From: Curtobacterium sp. BH-2-1-1
Lineage (GTDB): Bacteria > Actinomycetota > Actinomycetes > Actinomycetales > Microbacteriaceae
Direction of reading: 5' to 3'
Length of the DNA: 64,000 nucleotides
Assembly (NCBI RefSeq): GCF_001806325.1
Contig: NZ_CP017580.1
Coordinates: 2,542,001 to 2,606,000, forward strand
Under the pieces are notes generated by a model. The model ran no database searches. It saw only the letters and a program-made list of their open reading frames with translations, and was not told the DNA's origin. The stretch's first letter is position 1; each line of letters opens with the position of its first letter. Positions 8,724 through 16,997 of the stretch are shown in pieces. The position numbers and the translations under genes were made by a program.

Positions 8724-9284
8724 GTGGTCGAGGTCGTCGAGTACCGAGCGGAGTGGCCGCGGCGCTTCGCGGTGCTGCGGACGGCGTACGGCGCGGCGCT
8801 CCTCGCCACCGGGGTCCCGCACCGCATCGAGCACGTCGGGAGCACGGCGGTGCCCGGCCTCGCGGCGAAGCCCGTGATCGACGTCGACGTGGTCGTCGGG
8901 GCGGCGGACGTGCCCGCGGCCGTCGAGGCCCTCGCTGCGATCGGCTTCGTGCCGCGCGGCGACCTCGGCATCCCGGGGCGGCAGGCGTTCCGCACGCCCG
9001 AGCGCTTCGCCCCGAGCAACACCTACGTCGTGGTCGAGGGATCGCTCGCGCTCCGCAACCACCTCGGCGTGCGTGATGTCCTGCGCGCGGACGTCGCACT
9101 CCGCGAGGAGTACGCCACCGTGAAGCGTCGGGCTGCCGCCGAGGCGCTGGACATCGACGACTACCTCGTGCGCAAGACCGCGGTGCTCGACCGGGTGTTG
9201 CGCGCGGCGGGCCTCACCGACTCCGAGCGCGCGTCGATCGCCGATGCCACCGCGGGCATCACCGGCCGAGGCGCCCACGGCTGA
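8724..9284 (+). CDS. GrpB/UPF0157 family protein (nucleotidyltransferase fold)
   Basis: A 186-residue GrpB-domain protein, sometimes fused to dephospho-CoA kinase elsewhere but standalone here. The motifs VEYRAEWPRRF, HVGSTAVPGLAAKPVIDVDVVV and RDVLRADVALREEYATVKR define the family. GTG at 8724 with AGGGGG four bases upstream is the best start; an upstream ATG at 8646 would add a non-conserved tail. The biochemical role is not established. Confidence 0.85.
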   Translation: MVEVVEYRAEWPRRFAVLRTAYGAALLATGVPHRIEHVGSTAVPGLAAKPVIDVDVVVGAADVPAAVEALAAIGFVPRGDLGIPGRQAFRTPERFAPSNTYVVVEGSLALRNHLGVRDVLRADVALREEYATVKRRAAAEALDIDDYLVRKTAVLDRVLRAAGLTDSERASIADATAGITGRGAHG

Positions 9285-9360
9285 CCCCGGACGCGCGGGT
9301 GGGACCCGACTGGCTGCGATCGGCCGGCTCGCGGCGTCGTGCGCGTGTCGTCCTGCCGTC

Positions 9361-9410
9361 GTGACCGTTCCGGTTCGCGGATCACGGGTCCCCCGAACCG
9401 GAACGGTCAC
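9361..9410. repeat. Perfect 17-bp inverted repeat
   Basis: Arms 9361-9377 (GTGACCGTTCCGGTTCG) and 9394-9410 match perfectly around a 16-nt loop. It sits in the 258-bp gap between convergent grpB-like and SDR genes. The sequence is unrelated to family 1. Nothing else is recognisable in the gap. Confidence 0.9.
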
Positions 9411-9542
9411 GCGCCCCGCGGAACCGGCGGTCCCGCCGCGTCCCGACGCCTCAGCGCGCCGCGGCGTGTCCCGACGCCTCGCCGTCGCGCGGAACGGCGG
9501 GCCGGGTCGCGAGCACCGCCGAGCCCATCGACAGCGAAGGCG

Positions 9543-10238
9543 TCAGGCCGACGCCAGCGCCGGGTAGAGCGTGGTGAGCGGGGCGCTCAGTCCGGCACGG
9601 ACGTCGCGGCTGACCTGGTCGGCCAGGACCTCGTGCTCGCCGGCCTCGAGGGCGTCGTAGATCGCCGCCACGATGTCCGCCGGGTCGGCCTTCTCGACGT
9701 CGAGGTCGGCCGTCATGCCGGTGTCCGTGTAACCGAGGTGCGCTCCGAGGACCTGGGTCCCCTGGGGTGCGAGCTCGAGGCGCAGGGAGTTCGTGATCGA
9801 CCAGAACGCGGCCTTCGAGGCGGAGTAGCCCCCGGCCAGCGCGATCCAGCTGAGCACCGAGTGCACGTCGACGAGCGCGCCCCCGGCCAGCGACGGCGCG
9901 AAGGCCTTGGCGACCCGGAGCGCACCGAAGACGTTCGTGGCGAAGACGTGCTCGACCTCGTCGACCGAGGTCTCGAGGAGCGGCGCGGAGCCACCGATGC
10001 CGGCGTTGTTCACGACGACCGTGGCGTCGGCTGCTGCACGGGCGGCGGCGTCGACGCTCGCCTGGTCGGTGACGTCGAGGGCGAGCGGCACGATGCGCTC
10101 GTCGTCCCAGGTGCGCGGGGTCCGGGCCGTGGCGTAGACCTTGGCGGCGCCGCGGTCGAGGGCCTGCTGGACGAACGCGGCGCCGAGGCCGCCGTTCGCT
10201 CCGGTGACGAGGACGGTCGCGTCGGTGAGGGTGGTCAT
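9543..10238 (-). CDS. Short-chain dehydrogenase/reductase
   Basis: A 231-residue classical SDR. The NAD(P)-binding TGANGGLG occurs near residue 12, NNAG in the fourth strand, and the catalytic Ser/Tyr/Lys set in HSVLSWIALAGGYSASKAA. It starts at ATG 10238 after CAGGAG. It is transcribed away from an HxlR regulator, which probably controls it. Substrate unknown. Confidence 0.9.
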   Translation of the reverse strand: MTTLTDATVLVTGANGGLGAAFVQQALDRGAAKVYATARTPRTWDDERIVPLALDVTDQASVDAAARAAADATVVVNNAGIGGSAPLLETSVDEVEHVFATNVFGALRVAKAFAPSLAGGALVDVHSVLSWIALAGGYSASKAAFWSITNSLRLELAPQGTQVLGAHLGYTDTGMTADLDVEKADPADIVAAIYDALEAGEHEVLADQVSRDVRAGLSAPLTTLYPALASA

Positions 10239-10322
10239 GGTGTGCTCCTGTCGAAGAGGTTGAGTACGGAAAATGAACCTAGCACGGTGTGTCTGGATTC
10301 CGAACCCAGGTAGGATGAACAC
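10239..10322. promoter_or_regulatory. Divergent promoter region of SDR and HxlR genes
   Basis: This 84-bp gap is markedly AT-richer than its surroundings. On the plus strand TAGGAT at 10311-10316 is 6 nt before the HxlR ATG. Related half-sites (TACGGAAAATGAAC and GGATTCCGAAC) may be where the regulator binds. The operator is not defined beyond that. Confidence 0.55.
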
Positions 10323-10772
10323 ATGCTCGGCATCCTCGGCGGCGACGAGCGCTGCCCCATCGCGCGGTCCCTCGACGTCCTCGGCGAGAAGTGGACGCTC
10401 ATGATCGTCCGCGACGCCCTCGCGGGGTCGACTCGCTTCAGCCAGTTCCAGCAGAGCCTCGGGGTCCCGCGGGAGGTCCTCACGGCACGCCTCGGCTCCC
10501 TCGTCGAGGGCGGCGTGTTCGAACGCCACGCCTACAAGCCGGACGGTGGACGGGTCCGTGACGAGTACGTCCTCACCGAGGCCGGCCGCGACCTCTCGCT
10601 GGTGCTGCTCGCTCTCGGCGGGTGGGCGGACCGGCACCGGCCGTCCGAGCGCACGTCCGACCTCCGCTTCGTCGAGGCCACCACCGGCGAGCCGGTCGAG
10701 GCGGTCGCCGTGACGCGCAGCGGGCACCGCCGCGTCGCGCTCGACGCGCTCGAGGCGGTCATGGAGGGCTGA
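10323..10772 (+). CDS. HxlR-family transcriptional regulator
   Basis: A 149-residue winged-helix protein. CPIARSLDVLGEKWTLMIVRDAL carries the typical Cys and the KW motif of HxlR proteins, and the helix RFSQFQQSLGVPREVLTARL is the recognition region. Such proteins sense electrophiles or redox state and often control a neighbouring oxidoreductase; here the divergent SDR is the likely target. The C-terminal ~40 residues extend past the domain. Confidence 0.9.
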   Translation: MLGILGGDERCPIARSLDVLGEKWTLMIVRDALAGSTRFSQFQQSLGVPREVLTARLGSLVEGGVFERHAYKPDGGRVRDEYVLTEAGRDLSLVLLALGGWADRHRPSERTSDLRFVEATTGEPVEAVAVTRSGHRRVALDALEAVMEG

Positions 10773-10775
10773 TGG

Positions 10776-10840
10776 TGCGCAGCCGGACGACGACTGCGCA
10801 CGGTGGACCCCGCGCACTCGTCGTCAGCGCGCGCACTCGC
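10776..10840. repeat. Family-2 inverted repeat, copy A
   Basis: The left part GGACGACGACTGC near 10785 and the right part GCACTCGTCGTCA near 10814-10826 are largely complementary, with GCGC-rich outer flanks. Its closest match is 16881-16943. It lies 30-odd bp from a family-1 palindrome. Confidence 0.7.
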
Positions 10841-10873
10841 GCGAGCAGGCGGGCTGGCGTGACCAGCGTCGGA

Positions 10874-10909
10874 CGGGAGGCGCGGGTCGGCCCCGCACCG
10901 CGCCTCCCG
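10874..10909. repeat. Family-1 dispersed palindrome, copy 2
   Basis: Arms CGGGAGGCGCGG (10874-10885) and CCGCGCCTCCCG (10898-10909), with the same 36-bp length as copy 1. A compensating change (CTGG to CGGG in one arm, CCAG to CCCG in the other) keeps the pairing. It lies between convergent HxlR and LacI genes. Confidence 0.88.
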
Positions 10910-10926
10910 GACCACAGGCGGGTGCG

Positions 10927-11940
10927 TCAGCGACGCACGCCGCACCCGCAACTGGCGCCGAGCACCAACTCGGCGGGGACGAGGTCCCGGTGCCACTGGT
11001 TGTCCGCGTCGAGGCCGAGCACCCGGTCGACGGCGGCGGTCGCCATCGTCTCGATCGGCTGCCGGACCGTGGTGAGCTGCGGGTTCGTGTAGTCGGCCTC
11101 CACCGCGCCGTCGAAGGAGACGATCGCGACGTCGTCGGGCGCGGACAGTCCGAGCTCGAAGAGGGCGCGCAGCAGCCCGACCGCCTGCATGTCGGAGCTG
11201 ACGAAGACCGCTCGGGGGCCGGAGCCCTCGCCGAACATGCGGAGACCGGCCTCGTAGCCGCCCCGTCGGGTGAAGTCGCAGCGGACGATCGGGCCGTCGG
11301 GCAGCCCGGCGTCGCGGAGCGCTCGCATCCAGCCCTGCTCGCGGAGCTCCATCGAGCCGGCGTGCCCCATGACCAGGCCGATCGAGCGGTACCCGTGCTC
11401 GACGAGGTGCTGCGTGCCGTCGTACGCGCCACGGAGGGCATCGACGCCGATGCTCGCGTAGTCGGGGACCTCGAAGAAGGTGTTGAGCAGGACCATCGGG
11501 AGGCCGGGGTCCGTCACGGTGGACAGGTCCGGCCGCGTCATGATGCTCGTGACGATGATGCCGTCGACCTGCCGGGCGGAGAGGCTGCGCAGGCGCTCCC
11601 GTTCCTGCGCGGCGTCGCCGTCGCTGTTGGCGAGCAGGACGTCGTACCCGCGCGCGGCGGCGGCGTGCGTGACCGCGACGCCGAGCTCGGACCAGAACGG
11701 GTTGTCGAGCTCGGGGACGATGAGTCCGAGCATCTTCGAGGACCCGGTGCGGAGGGCCTGGGCGCTCGCGTTCGGGCGGTAGCCGAGGACGCGGATCGCC
11801 TCGCGGACGCGTGCCGCGGTGGCCGCTGCGACCGGACGGGGTCCGTCGTGCACGACGTAGCTCACGACGGAGGTGCTCACGCCGGCGTACCGGGCGACGT
11901 CGGCGCGGGTGACCGCCCTCGGGGTCGTCGGGACGGTCAC
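10927..11940 (-). CDS. LacI-family regulator of adjacent sugar genes
   Basis: A 337-residue LacI repressor. The N-terminal helix-turn-helix is VTRADVARYAGVSTSVVSYVV with hinge GYRPNASAQAL, followed by a periplasmic-binding-like effector domain (LGLIVPELDNPFW, DGIIVTS, HRDLVPAELVLGASCGC at the end). GTG at 11940 after AAGGTGG is preferred; an ATG at 12000 would add 20 residues. It lies 74 bp behind the Gfo/Idh gene on the same strand and probably controls it and the divergent ABC genes. Confidence 0.9.
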   Translation of the reverse strand: MTVPTTPRAVTRADVARYAGVSTSVVSYVVHDGPRPVAAATAARVREAIRVLGYRPNASAQALRTGSSKMLGLIVPELDNPFWSELGVAVTHAAAARGYDVLLANSDGDAAQERERLRSLSARQVDGIIVTSIMTRPDLSTVTDPGLPMVLLNTFFEVPDYASIGVDALRGAYDGTQHLVEHGYRSIGLVMGHAGSMELREQGWMRALRDAGLPDGPIVRCDFTRRGGYEAGLRMFGEGSGPRAVFVSSDMQAVGLLRALFELGLSAPDDVAIVSFDGAVEADYTNPQLTTVRQPIETMATAAVDRVLGLDADNQWHRDLVPAELVLGASCGCGVRR

Positions 11941-12014
11941 GGGTGCCACCTTCGTCGGGTCGGAAGTCGCGTTCGGGTGCCGGCCCGTGCGGACCGACAC
12001 CCGAACACCACTTG

Positions 12015-13247
12015 CTAGTCGCTGGCGATACTAGACGAGCCCACCGCCTCGACCGTCTCCGGGGCGTCGCCGAAGTCCGGCACCTCGAGGCGGACGCCGC
12101 CCTGCAGTGCGGACTGGTGGGCGATGATGCCGGGCAGCGTGAACCGGGCGGCGGTCCAGGCGTTCACCGGCGGCAGGGTCCGGTCGACGACGGCGCGGAC
12201 GAAGTCGTCGGCGAGGAACTGGTGGCTGCCCTCGTGTCCGGTCGGCACGCCGGCGTACTCGGCCGGCAGGCGCGACGTGTCGTGCACGGCCGCGTAGCCC
12301 GAGACGAACGCGTCACGGAGCGAGGGGTCGACGCCGGCGAGTCGGGGGTCGTCGAGCTCCATCGTCGCCTGGGTGTCGATCTGGTCGCTGATGTCGTGCG
12401 AGTCCTCCTTGTCCTGCCAGACGCTGACCTTGGCGAGCTGCTCGAAGCTCGCCTCGGTGCCGAAGTACCGGAAGCGGGACTCGCGGATGTGCGACGGGTA
12501 GCCGACGCGGCGCATCTCGTTGATCCGCATGACCCCGCCGTTGTCGAGCTCGAACAGGGCGGTGGCGTTCGAGAAGTCGTTGTCGAACTGGCTGACGTCC
12601 TTGTCGAAGACCCCGTCGCCGCGGTCGTCCGTGACGCCGATGCAGCTGACGCTGACCGCGTGCCCCGGGATCGCACCGAGGACCCCGCCGACCGAGTGCG
12701 TCGGGTAGAGCATGGGCGGGTAGCTGGCGGTGCGCTTCCAGTCCTCGCCGCCGCTGAACTGGTACGCGGCGTAGAAGCCGAGGTCCATGTCGTGCACGTA
12801 GTCGCCCTCGGCGTAGAAGACACGGCCGAAGGCACCCTCGGCGACCTTCGAGCGGGCGAACACCGTCGCGGGGTTGTAGTAGCTCGTCTCGCCCATCATG
12901 TAGGTGAGTCCGGTCTCGCGGACGGCCTCGATGATGGCCTGGATCTCCTCGACGGAGATCGCCATCGGCACGGCCGAGTAGACGTGCTTGCCGGCGCGGA
13001 GGGCCTTGACCACGAGTGGCCCGTGCGTCCAGCGCTGCGTGAAGATCGCGACGGCGTCGACGTCCGAGGCGAGCACGGCGTCGAAGTCCGGGAACGTGCC
13101 GTCGAGGTGCTGCGACTCGACGAGCTCGGATGCCCGGTCGTCGACGAGGTCGGTGACGAAGACGCGGTCGACGTCCGGGTGCAGCTTGAACAGCTTGGCG
13201 AACTGGGGGGCGAACTGGCCCGCGCCGACCATTCCGACAGAGATCAT
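12015..13247 (-). CDS. Gfo/Idh/MocA-family sugar oxidoreductase
   Basis: A 410-residue NAD(P)-dependent dehydrogenase. The Rossmann start is VGMVGAGQFAPQFAKL; the family EKP motif is replaced by AVPM (KHVYSAVPMAI), which is unusual. The C-terminal half is the mixed sheet substrate domain with GYPSHIRESRFRYFG. ATG 13247 follows GGAAAGG. It is divergent from the sugar ABC genes across a gap with two putative operators, so it likely acts on the sugar they import. Confidence 0.85.
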   Translation of the reverse strand: MISVGMVGAGQFAPQFAKLFKLHPDVDRVFVTDLVDDRASELVESQHLDGTFPDFDAVLASDVDAVAIFTQRWTHGPLVVKALRAGKHVYSAVPMAISVEEIQAIIEAVRETGLTYMMGETSYYNPATVFARSKVAEGAFGRVFYAEGDYVHDMDLGFYAAYQFSGGEDWKRTASYPPMLYPTHSVGGVLGAIPGHAVSVSCIGVTDDRGDGVFDKDVSQFDNDFSNATALFELDNGGVMRINEMRRVGYPSHIRESRFRYFGTEASFEQLAKVSVWQDKEDSHDISDQIDTQATMELDDPRLAGVDPSLRDAFVSGYAAVHDTSRLPAEYAGVPTGHEGSHQFLADDFVRAVVDRTLPPVNAWTAARFTLPGIIAHQSALQGGVRLEVPDFGDAPETVEAVGSSSIASD

Positions 13248-13324
13248 CAGTGACCTTTCCAGGTGGGGGATGCGTCGCCGGGCAGGTCGCTCCGATGCGA
13301 TCGAGGGACATCCTGACACCGATG

Positions 13325-13393
13325 TCTACACGTGACAACCCCCGATTCGAACCGAGAAAAAGCCTCTTGCCACCCGGTGTCCCCACGTGTAGA
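13325..13393. promoter_or_regulatory. Two mirrored operator-like sites (CACGTG core)
   Basis: TCTACACGTG at 13325-13334 and CACGTGTAGA at 13384-13393 are exact reverse complements, each centred on CACGTG, with cores 55 bp apart. They lie in the divergent gap between the Gfo/Idh gene and the ABC permease. They look like LacI-type operators for the adjacent regulator, with spacing compatible with looping. Confidence 0.65.
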
Positions 13394-13446
13394 TTCCCGG
13401 CTCACGGACTGCTGCACGTCAGTCCACCGCAGACGAAGGAGTCGCG

Positions 13447-14421
13447 ATGGCCACCGAGAGCCCTGTGTCGTCACCCTTGACGACGGCCAGCACGAGACGG
13501 AGGAGTCGGGCGCCCGACCGCGCCCGTGCCGGCACCACCTCCCCGCGACGCCGGCCCAGGAACGACCTCTGGCTGGCGCTGATCTTCATCGCCCCGGCAT
13601 CGGTCGGCTTCGCCGTGTTCCTCGCGTGGCCCACCGTCCGGGGCATCTACCTCAGCTTCACGTCGTTCAACCTGCTCACACCGCCGGTGTTCACCGGCCT
13701 GCAGAACTACGAGCGCCTGGTGCAGGATTCGATCTTCTGGCACTCGATGGCGGTGACGGTCGAGTACGTCCTGCTCAACATCGGGTTCCAGACGATCCTC
13801 GCGCTGTTCATCGCCGTGATGATGCACCGCCTCACCAAATCGACCTTCGTCCGGGGCATCGTCCTCGCGCCGTACCTCGTGTCGAACGTCGTCGCGGCGC
13901 TCATCTGGCTGTGGATCCTCGACACGCAGCTCGGTATCGGCAACGAGATCCTGTCGGCGATCGGTGTGGGCCGCATCCCGTTCCTGCAGAGCGACTTCTG
14001 GGGCATCCCGACCATCGCGTTCATCAACGTCTGGCGGAACGTCGGCTACACGGCCCTGCTCATCTTCGCGGGACTGCAGGCGCTGCCGGAGCAGGTCTAC
14101 GAAGCCGGCCGCATCGACGGCGCCAGCGAGTGGAAGATGTTCTGGCGCATCACCGTGCCGCTGCTCCGACCGATCCTCTCGCTCGTGCTCATCATCACGA
14201 TCATCGGGTCGTTCCAGGTGTTCGACACCGTCGCCATCGCCACCCAGGGCGGGCCCGCGAACGCCACGAACGTCGTGCAGAACTACATCTACAACCTGGC
14301 GTTCGGCCGGTTCCAGTTCGGCTACGCGTCCGCCGTCTCGGTGGCCCTCCTCATCGTCCTCAGCATCATCACGATCATCCAGTACCGACTCTCGCGTTCC
14401 GGCGAGAGCGACCTGGACTGA
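13447..14421 (+). CDS. Sugar ABC transporter permease (MalF/UgpA type)
   Basis: A 324-residue membrane subunit of a CUT1 sugar importer. After an Arg-rich cytoplasmic tail (~35 residues) it has six helices, and the cytoplasmic EAA loop is EAGRIDGASEWKMFWRITVP, which docks the ATPase. ATG 13447 follows GAAGGAG. It is first in a permease-permease-binding protein operon. Confidence 0.92.
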   Translation: MATESPVSSPLTTASTRRRSRAPDRARAGTTSPRRRPRNDLWLALIFIAPASVGFAVFLAWPTVRGIYLSFTSFNLLTPPVFTGLQNYERLVQDSIFWHSMAVTVEYVLLNIGFQTILALFIAVMMHRLTKSTFVRGIVLAPYLVSNVVAALIWLWILDTQLGIGNEILSAIGVGRIPFLQSDFWGIPTIAFINVWRNVGYTALLIFAGLQALPEQVYEAGRIDGASEWKMFWRITVPLLRPILSLVLIITIIGSFQVFDTVAIATQGGPANATNVVQNYIYNLAFGRFQFGYASAVSVALLIVLSIITIIQYRLSRSGESDLD

Positions 14422-14450
14422 CGGCCACAGCACACGGAAGCGAGTCGAAG

Positions 14451-15407
14451 ATGACCAGCACCCTGCCCCCGGTGGTCGAACCGCAGACCACCCGCGCGAT
14501 CACCACCCGTGGCGGTCCCCGACCGCCTCGTCGGAAGCCCTCCGTCGGACGGGTCATCGCCTGGATCGCGATGATCGCCGTCATCGTCGTGACCCTGTTC
14601 CCGTTCTACTGGATCCTCCGCACCGCCCTGTCCTCGAACGGTGCGATCTCGGCCGACCCCACCTCGCTCCTCCCCACGGGCTTCAGCCTCGGTGGCTTCG
14701 AGCGCGTGTTCGGCCTGCAGTCCACGAAGGAGGCGCTCGCCCAGGGCGGGTCCGGCGCTGCCATCAACTTCTGGCAGTACCTGCTGAACTCCGTGCTCAC
14801 CGCGACGATGATCACCGTCGGCCAGGTGTTCTTCTCGGCCGGGGCGGCCTACGCGTTCGCGCGGTTGCGGTGGCCCGGGCGGGACCGCGTCTTCGCGGTC
14901 TTCCTCGCCGGACTGATGGTGCCGACGATCTTCACGCTCCTGCCGAACTTCACGCTGATCAAGTCGCTCGGCCTGGTCGACACCCTGTTCGGGATCGCCC
15001 TGCCGTCGATGCTCATGACGCCGTTCGCGGTGTTCTTCCTCCGGCAGTTCTTCCTCGGGATCTCCCGCGAGGTCGAGGAGGCGGCACTCATCGACGGCGC
15101 CGGCAAGGTCCGGGTCTTCTTCCGGCTCATCCTCCCGATGGCCTCCGCCCCGATCGCGACGCTCGCCGTCCTGACGTACATCACGGCGTGGAACGACTAC
15201 TTCTGGCCGCTGATGGTCTCGTACACCGACAGCTCCCGCGTGCTCACGGTGGCGCTCGGGGTCTTCAAGTCGCAGTCGCCGCAGTCCGGCACCGACTGGG
15301 CCGGGCTCATGGCCGCGACGCTCGTGGCGGCGCTCCCGATGATCGTGCTCTTCGGCGTCTTCGCCAAGCGGATCGTCAACTCCATCGGCTTCTCCGGCAT
15401 CAAGTAG
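14451..15407 (+). CDS. Sugar ABC transporter permease (MalG/UgpE type)
   Basis: A 318-residue partner permease with six helices and EAA loop EEAALIDGAGKVRVFFRLILP. The usual MalG features appear: VTLFPFYWILRTAL at the first helix and a C-terminus ending in GIK. It starts 29 bp after the first permease. The ATG at 14451 has only a weak GGAAG upstream, so translational coupling is likely. Confidence 0.92.
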   Translation: MTSTLPPVVEPQTTRAITTRGGPRPPRRKPSVGRVIAWIAMIAVIVVTLFPFYWILRTALSSNGAISADPTSLLPTGFSLGGFERVFGLQSTKEALAQGGSGAAINFWQYLLNSVLTATMITVGQVFFSAGAAYAFARLRWPGRDRVFAVFLAGLMVPTIFTLLPNFTLIKSLGLVDTLFGIALPSMLMTPFAVFFLRQFFLGISREVEEAALIDGAGKVRVFFRLILPMASAPIATLAVLTYITAWNDYFWPLMVSYTDSSRVLTVALGVFKSQSPQSGTDWAGLMAATLVAALPMIVLFGVFAKRIVNSIGFSGIK

Positions 15408-15417
15408 GGATCCGCAC

Positions 15418-16791
15418 ATGACGAACTCCATCACCCGCCGCGCCCTCTTCGCCGGCGGAGCGTCCGCCCTGGCGCTCGGTGCGCTCGCCGCCTGCTCCAC
15501 CACGGGCACCCCGAACCCGCGGAGCGGTGCGACCGGCACGGTGTCCTACTGGCTCTGGGACTCGAACCAGCTGCCGGCGTACCAGGCCGTCGCCAAGGCC
15601 TTCGAGCGCGAGAACCCCGGCATCACGATCAGGATCACCCAGCTCGGGTGGGCCGACTACTGGACGAAGCTCACCGCCGGGTTCATCGCCGGCACCGCGC
15701 CGGACGTGTTCACGGACCACCTGTCGAAGTTCCCCCAGTTCGCCGACCTCGACGTGCTGTACAAGCTCGACGAGCTCGAGGCGACGTCGGGTATCCGTGA
15801 CGACGACTACCAGTCCGGGCTCGCCCAGCTCTGGAAGGGGCGGGACGGCGACCGGTACGGCTCGCCGAAGGACTGGGACACGGTCGCGATGTTCTACGAC
15901 CAGAAGGTCATCGCGAAGGCCGGGTACACCGCCGACGACCTGGCCGCCCTGTCCTGGAACCCCGATGACGGCGGCACCTTCGAGCGCGCCGTCGCGCACC
16001 TCACGATCGACGGCAAGGGGCGCCGCGGGGACGAGCCGGGTTTCGACAAGACGGACGTCGCCGTCTACGGGATGAGCGCCAACGGCAGCGGGGGCGACGG
16101 GTTCGGGCAGACCCAGTGGTCGCCGTTCACCGGGTCGATCGACTGGTTCTACACGAACAAGAACCCCTGGGGGAACCGGTTCCGCTACGACGACGCCGGG
16201 TTCCAGAAGACGATCTCGTGGTACTTCGGGCTCGCCGAGAAGGGCTACATGCCGAAGTACGGGGTCTTCTCCACGACGACCGGACCGGACGTCCAGCTCG
16301 GCTCGAAGAAGGTGGCGCTCTCGTTCAACGGCTCGTGGATGATCGGGACGTACGCGAACCTCCCGGGCATCGACGTCGGCATCGCGCCGACGCCGACCGG
16401 GCCGATCGGACACCGCGCGTCGATGTTCAACGGTCTCGGCGACTCGATCACGAAGCAGGCGCGGAACCCGGAGGCAGCGGCGAAGTGGGTCGCGTTCCTC
16501 GGCAGCGCTGCCGCCCAGGAGATCGTCGGCCGGGCGGGCATCGTCTTCCCGGCACGCCGATCGGGGACCGACGCAGCGGTGGCGGCGTACGCGAAGCGGG
16601 GCCTCGACGTGACGGCCTTCACCGAGCAGGTCGAGGACGGCACGACGTTCCTGTTCCCCGTGACCCGGAACCCGGCCGACGTGCAGGCCCTCGTGCAACC
16701 GGCGTTCGACGACATCTACGCGAACGGCAAGCCGATCAGCACGCTGACCGGCGTGAACGAGCAGGTCAACAACCTCCTCGCCCTCACCTGA
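15418..16791 (+). CDS. Sugar ABC transporter substrate-binding lipoprotein
   Basis: A 457-residue family 1 solute-binding protein. The signal peptide has a Tat-like RRALFAGG followed by a lipobox ending LAAC (residue 26), so it is a membrane-anchored lipoprotein, probably exported folded. The mature protein has the two-lobe pattern (FERENPGITIRITQLGWADY, then FNGSWMIGTYANLPG). The ligand is unknown. No ATPase gene follows; a shared MsiK-type ATPase encoded elsewhere is expected. Confidence 0.92.
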   Translation: MTNSITRRALFAGGASALALGALAACSTTGTPNPRSGATGTVSYWLWDSNQLPAYQAVAKAFERENPGITIRITQLGWADYWTKLTAGFIAGTAPDVFTDHLSKFPQFADLDVLYKLDELEATSGIRDDDYQSGLAQLWKGRDGDRYGSPKDWDTVAMFYDQKVIAKAGYTADDLAALSWNPDDGGTFERAVAHLTIDGKGRRGDEPGFDKTDVAVYGMSANGSGGDGFGQTQWSPFTGSIDWFYTNKNPWGNRFRYDDAGFQKTISWYFGLAEKGYMPKYGVFSTTTGPDVQLGSKKVALSFNGSWMIGTYANLPGIDVGIAPTPTGPIGHRASMFNGLGDSITKQARNPEAAAKWVAFLGSAAAQEIVGRAGIVFPARRSGTDAAVAAYAKRGLDVTAFTEQVEDGTTFLFPVTRNPADVQALVQPAFDDIYANGKPISTLTGVNEQVNNLLALT

Positions 16792-16809
16792 GCCGCCGTC
16801 GGTCGACCG

Positions 16810-16847
16810 ACTGGAGGCGCGGGTCGGGCCCGCACCGCGCCTCCAGT
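16810..16847. repeat. Family-1 dispersed palindrome, copy 3
   Basis: Arms ACTGGAGGCGCGG (16810-16822) and CCGCGCCTCCAGT (16835-16847) with the same GTCGGGCCCGCA centre as copy 1. It begins 19 bp after the binding-protein stop. Confidence 0.9.
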
Positions 16848-16880
16848 CCGCCCGTTGGGACGCGCACGCCGACGCGCGGA

Positions 16881-16943
16881 CTGCGCACCCTGACGACGAC
16901 TGCGCGTGGTGGAACGCTCGCAGTGGTCGTCAGCGCGCGCACT
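16881..16943. repeat. Family-2 inverted repeat, copy B
   Basis: Arms 16891-16904 (TGACGACGACTGCG) and 16919-16932 pair at 13 of 14 positions, with outer TGCGC/GCGCA pairs. It shares TGACGACGACTGCGC-like and GTCGTCAGCGCGCGCACTC blocks with copy A at 10776-10840. It stands 34 bp from a family-1 element. Confidence 0.75.
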
Positions 16944-16944
16944 C

Positions 16945-16997
16945 ACGCCCGCGCCCGACCGCGCCCGCCCGCCCGCGCCCGCCCGCGCCCGCGCGCC
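16945..16997. repeat. CGCCCG-type simple sequence
   Basis: A short run of CGCGCCCG/CCCGCC units with almost no A or T. It directly abuts the 3' end of the mutarotase gene. Probably replication slippage; no function seen. Confidence 0.6.
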
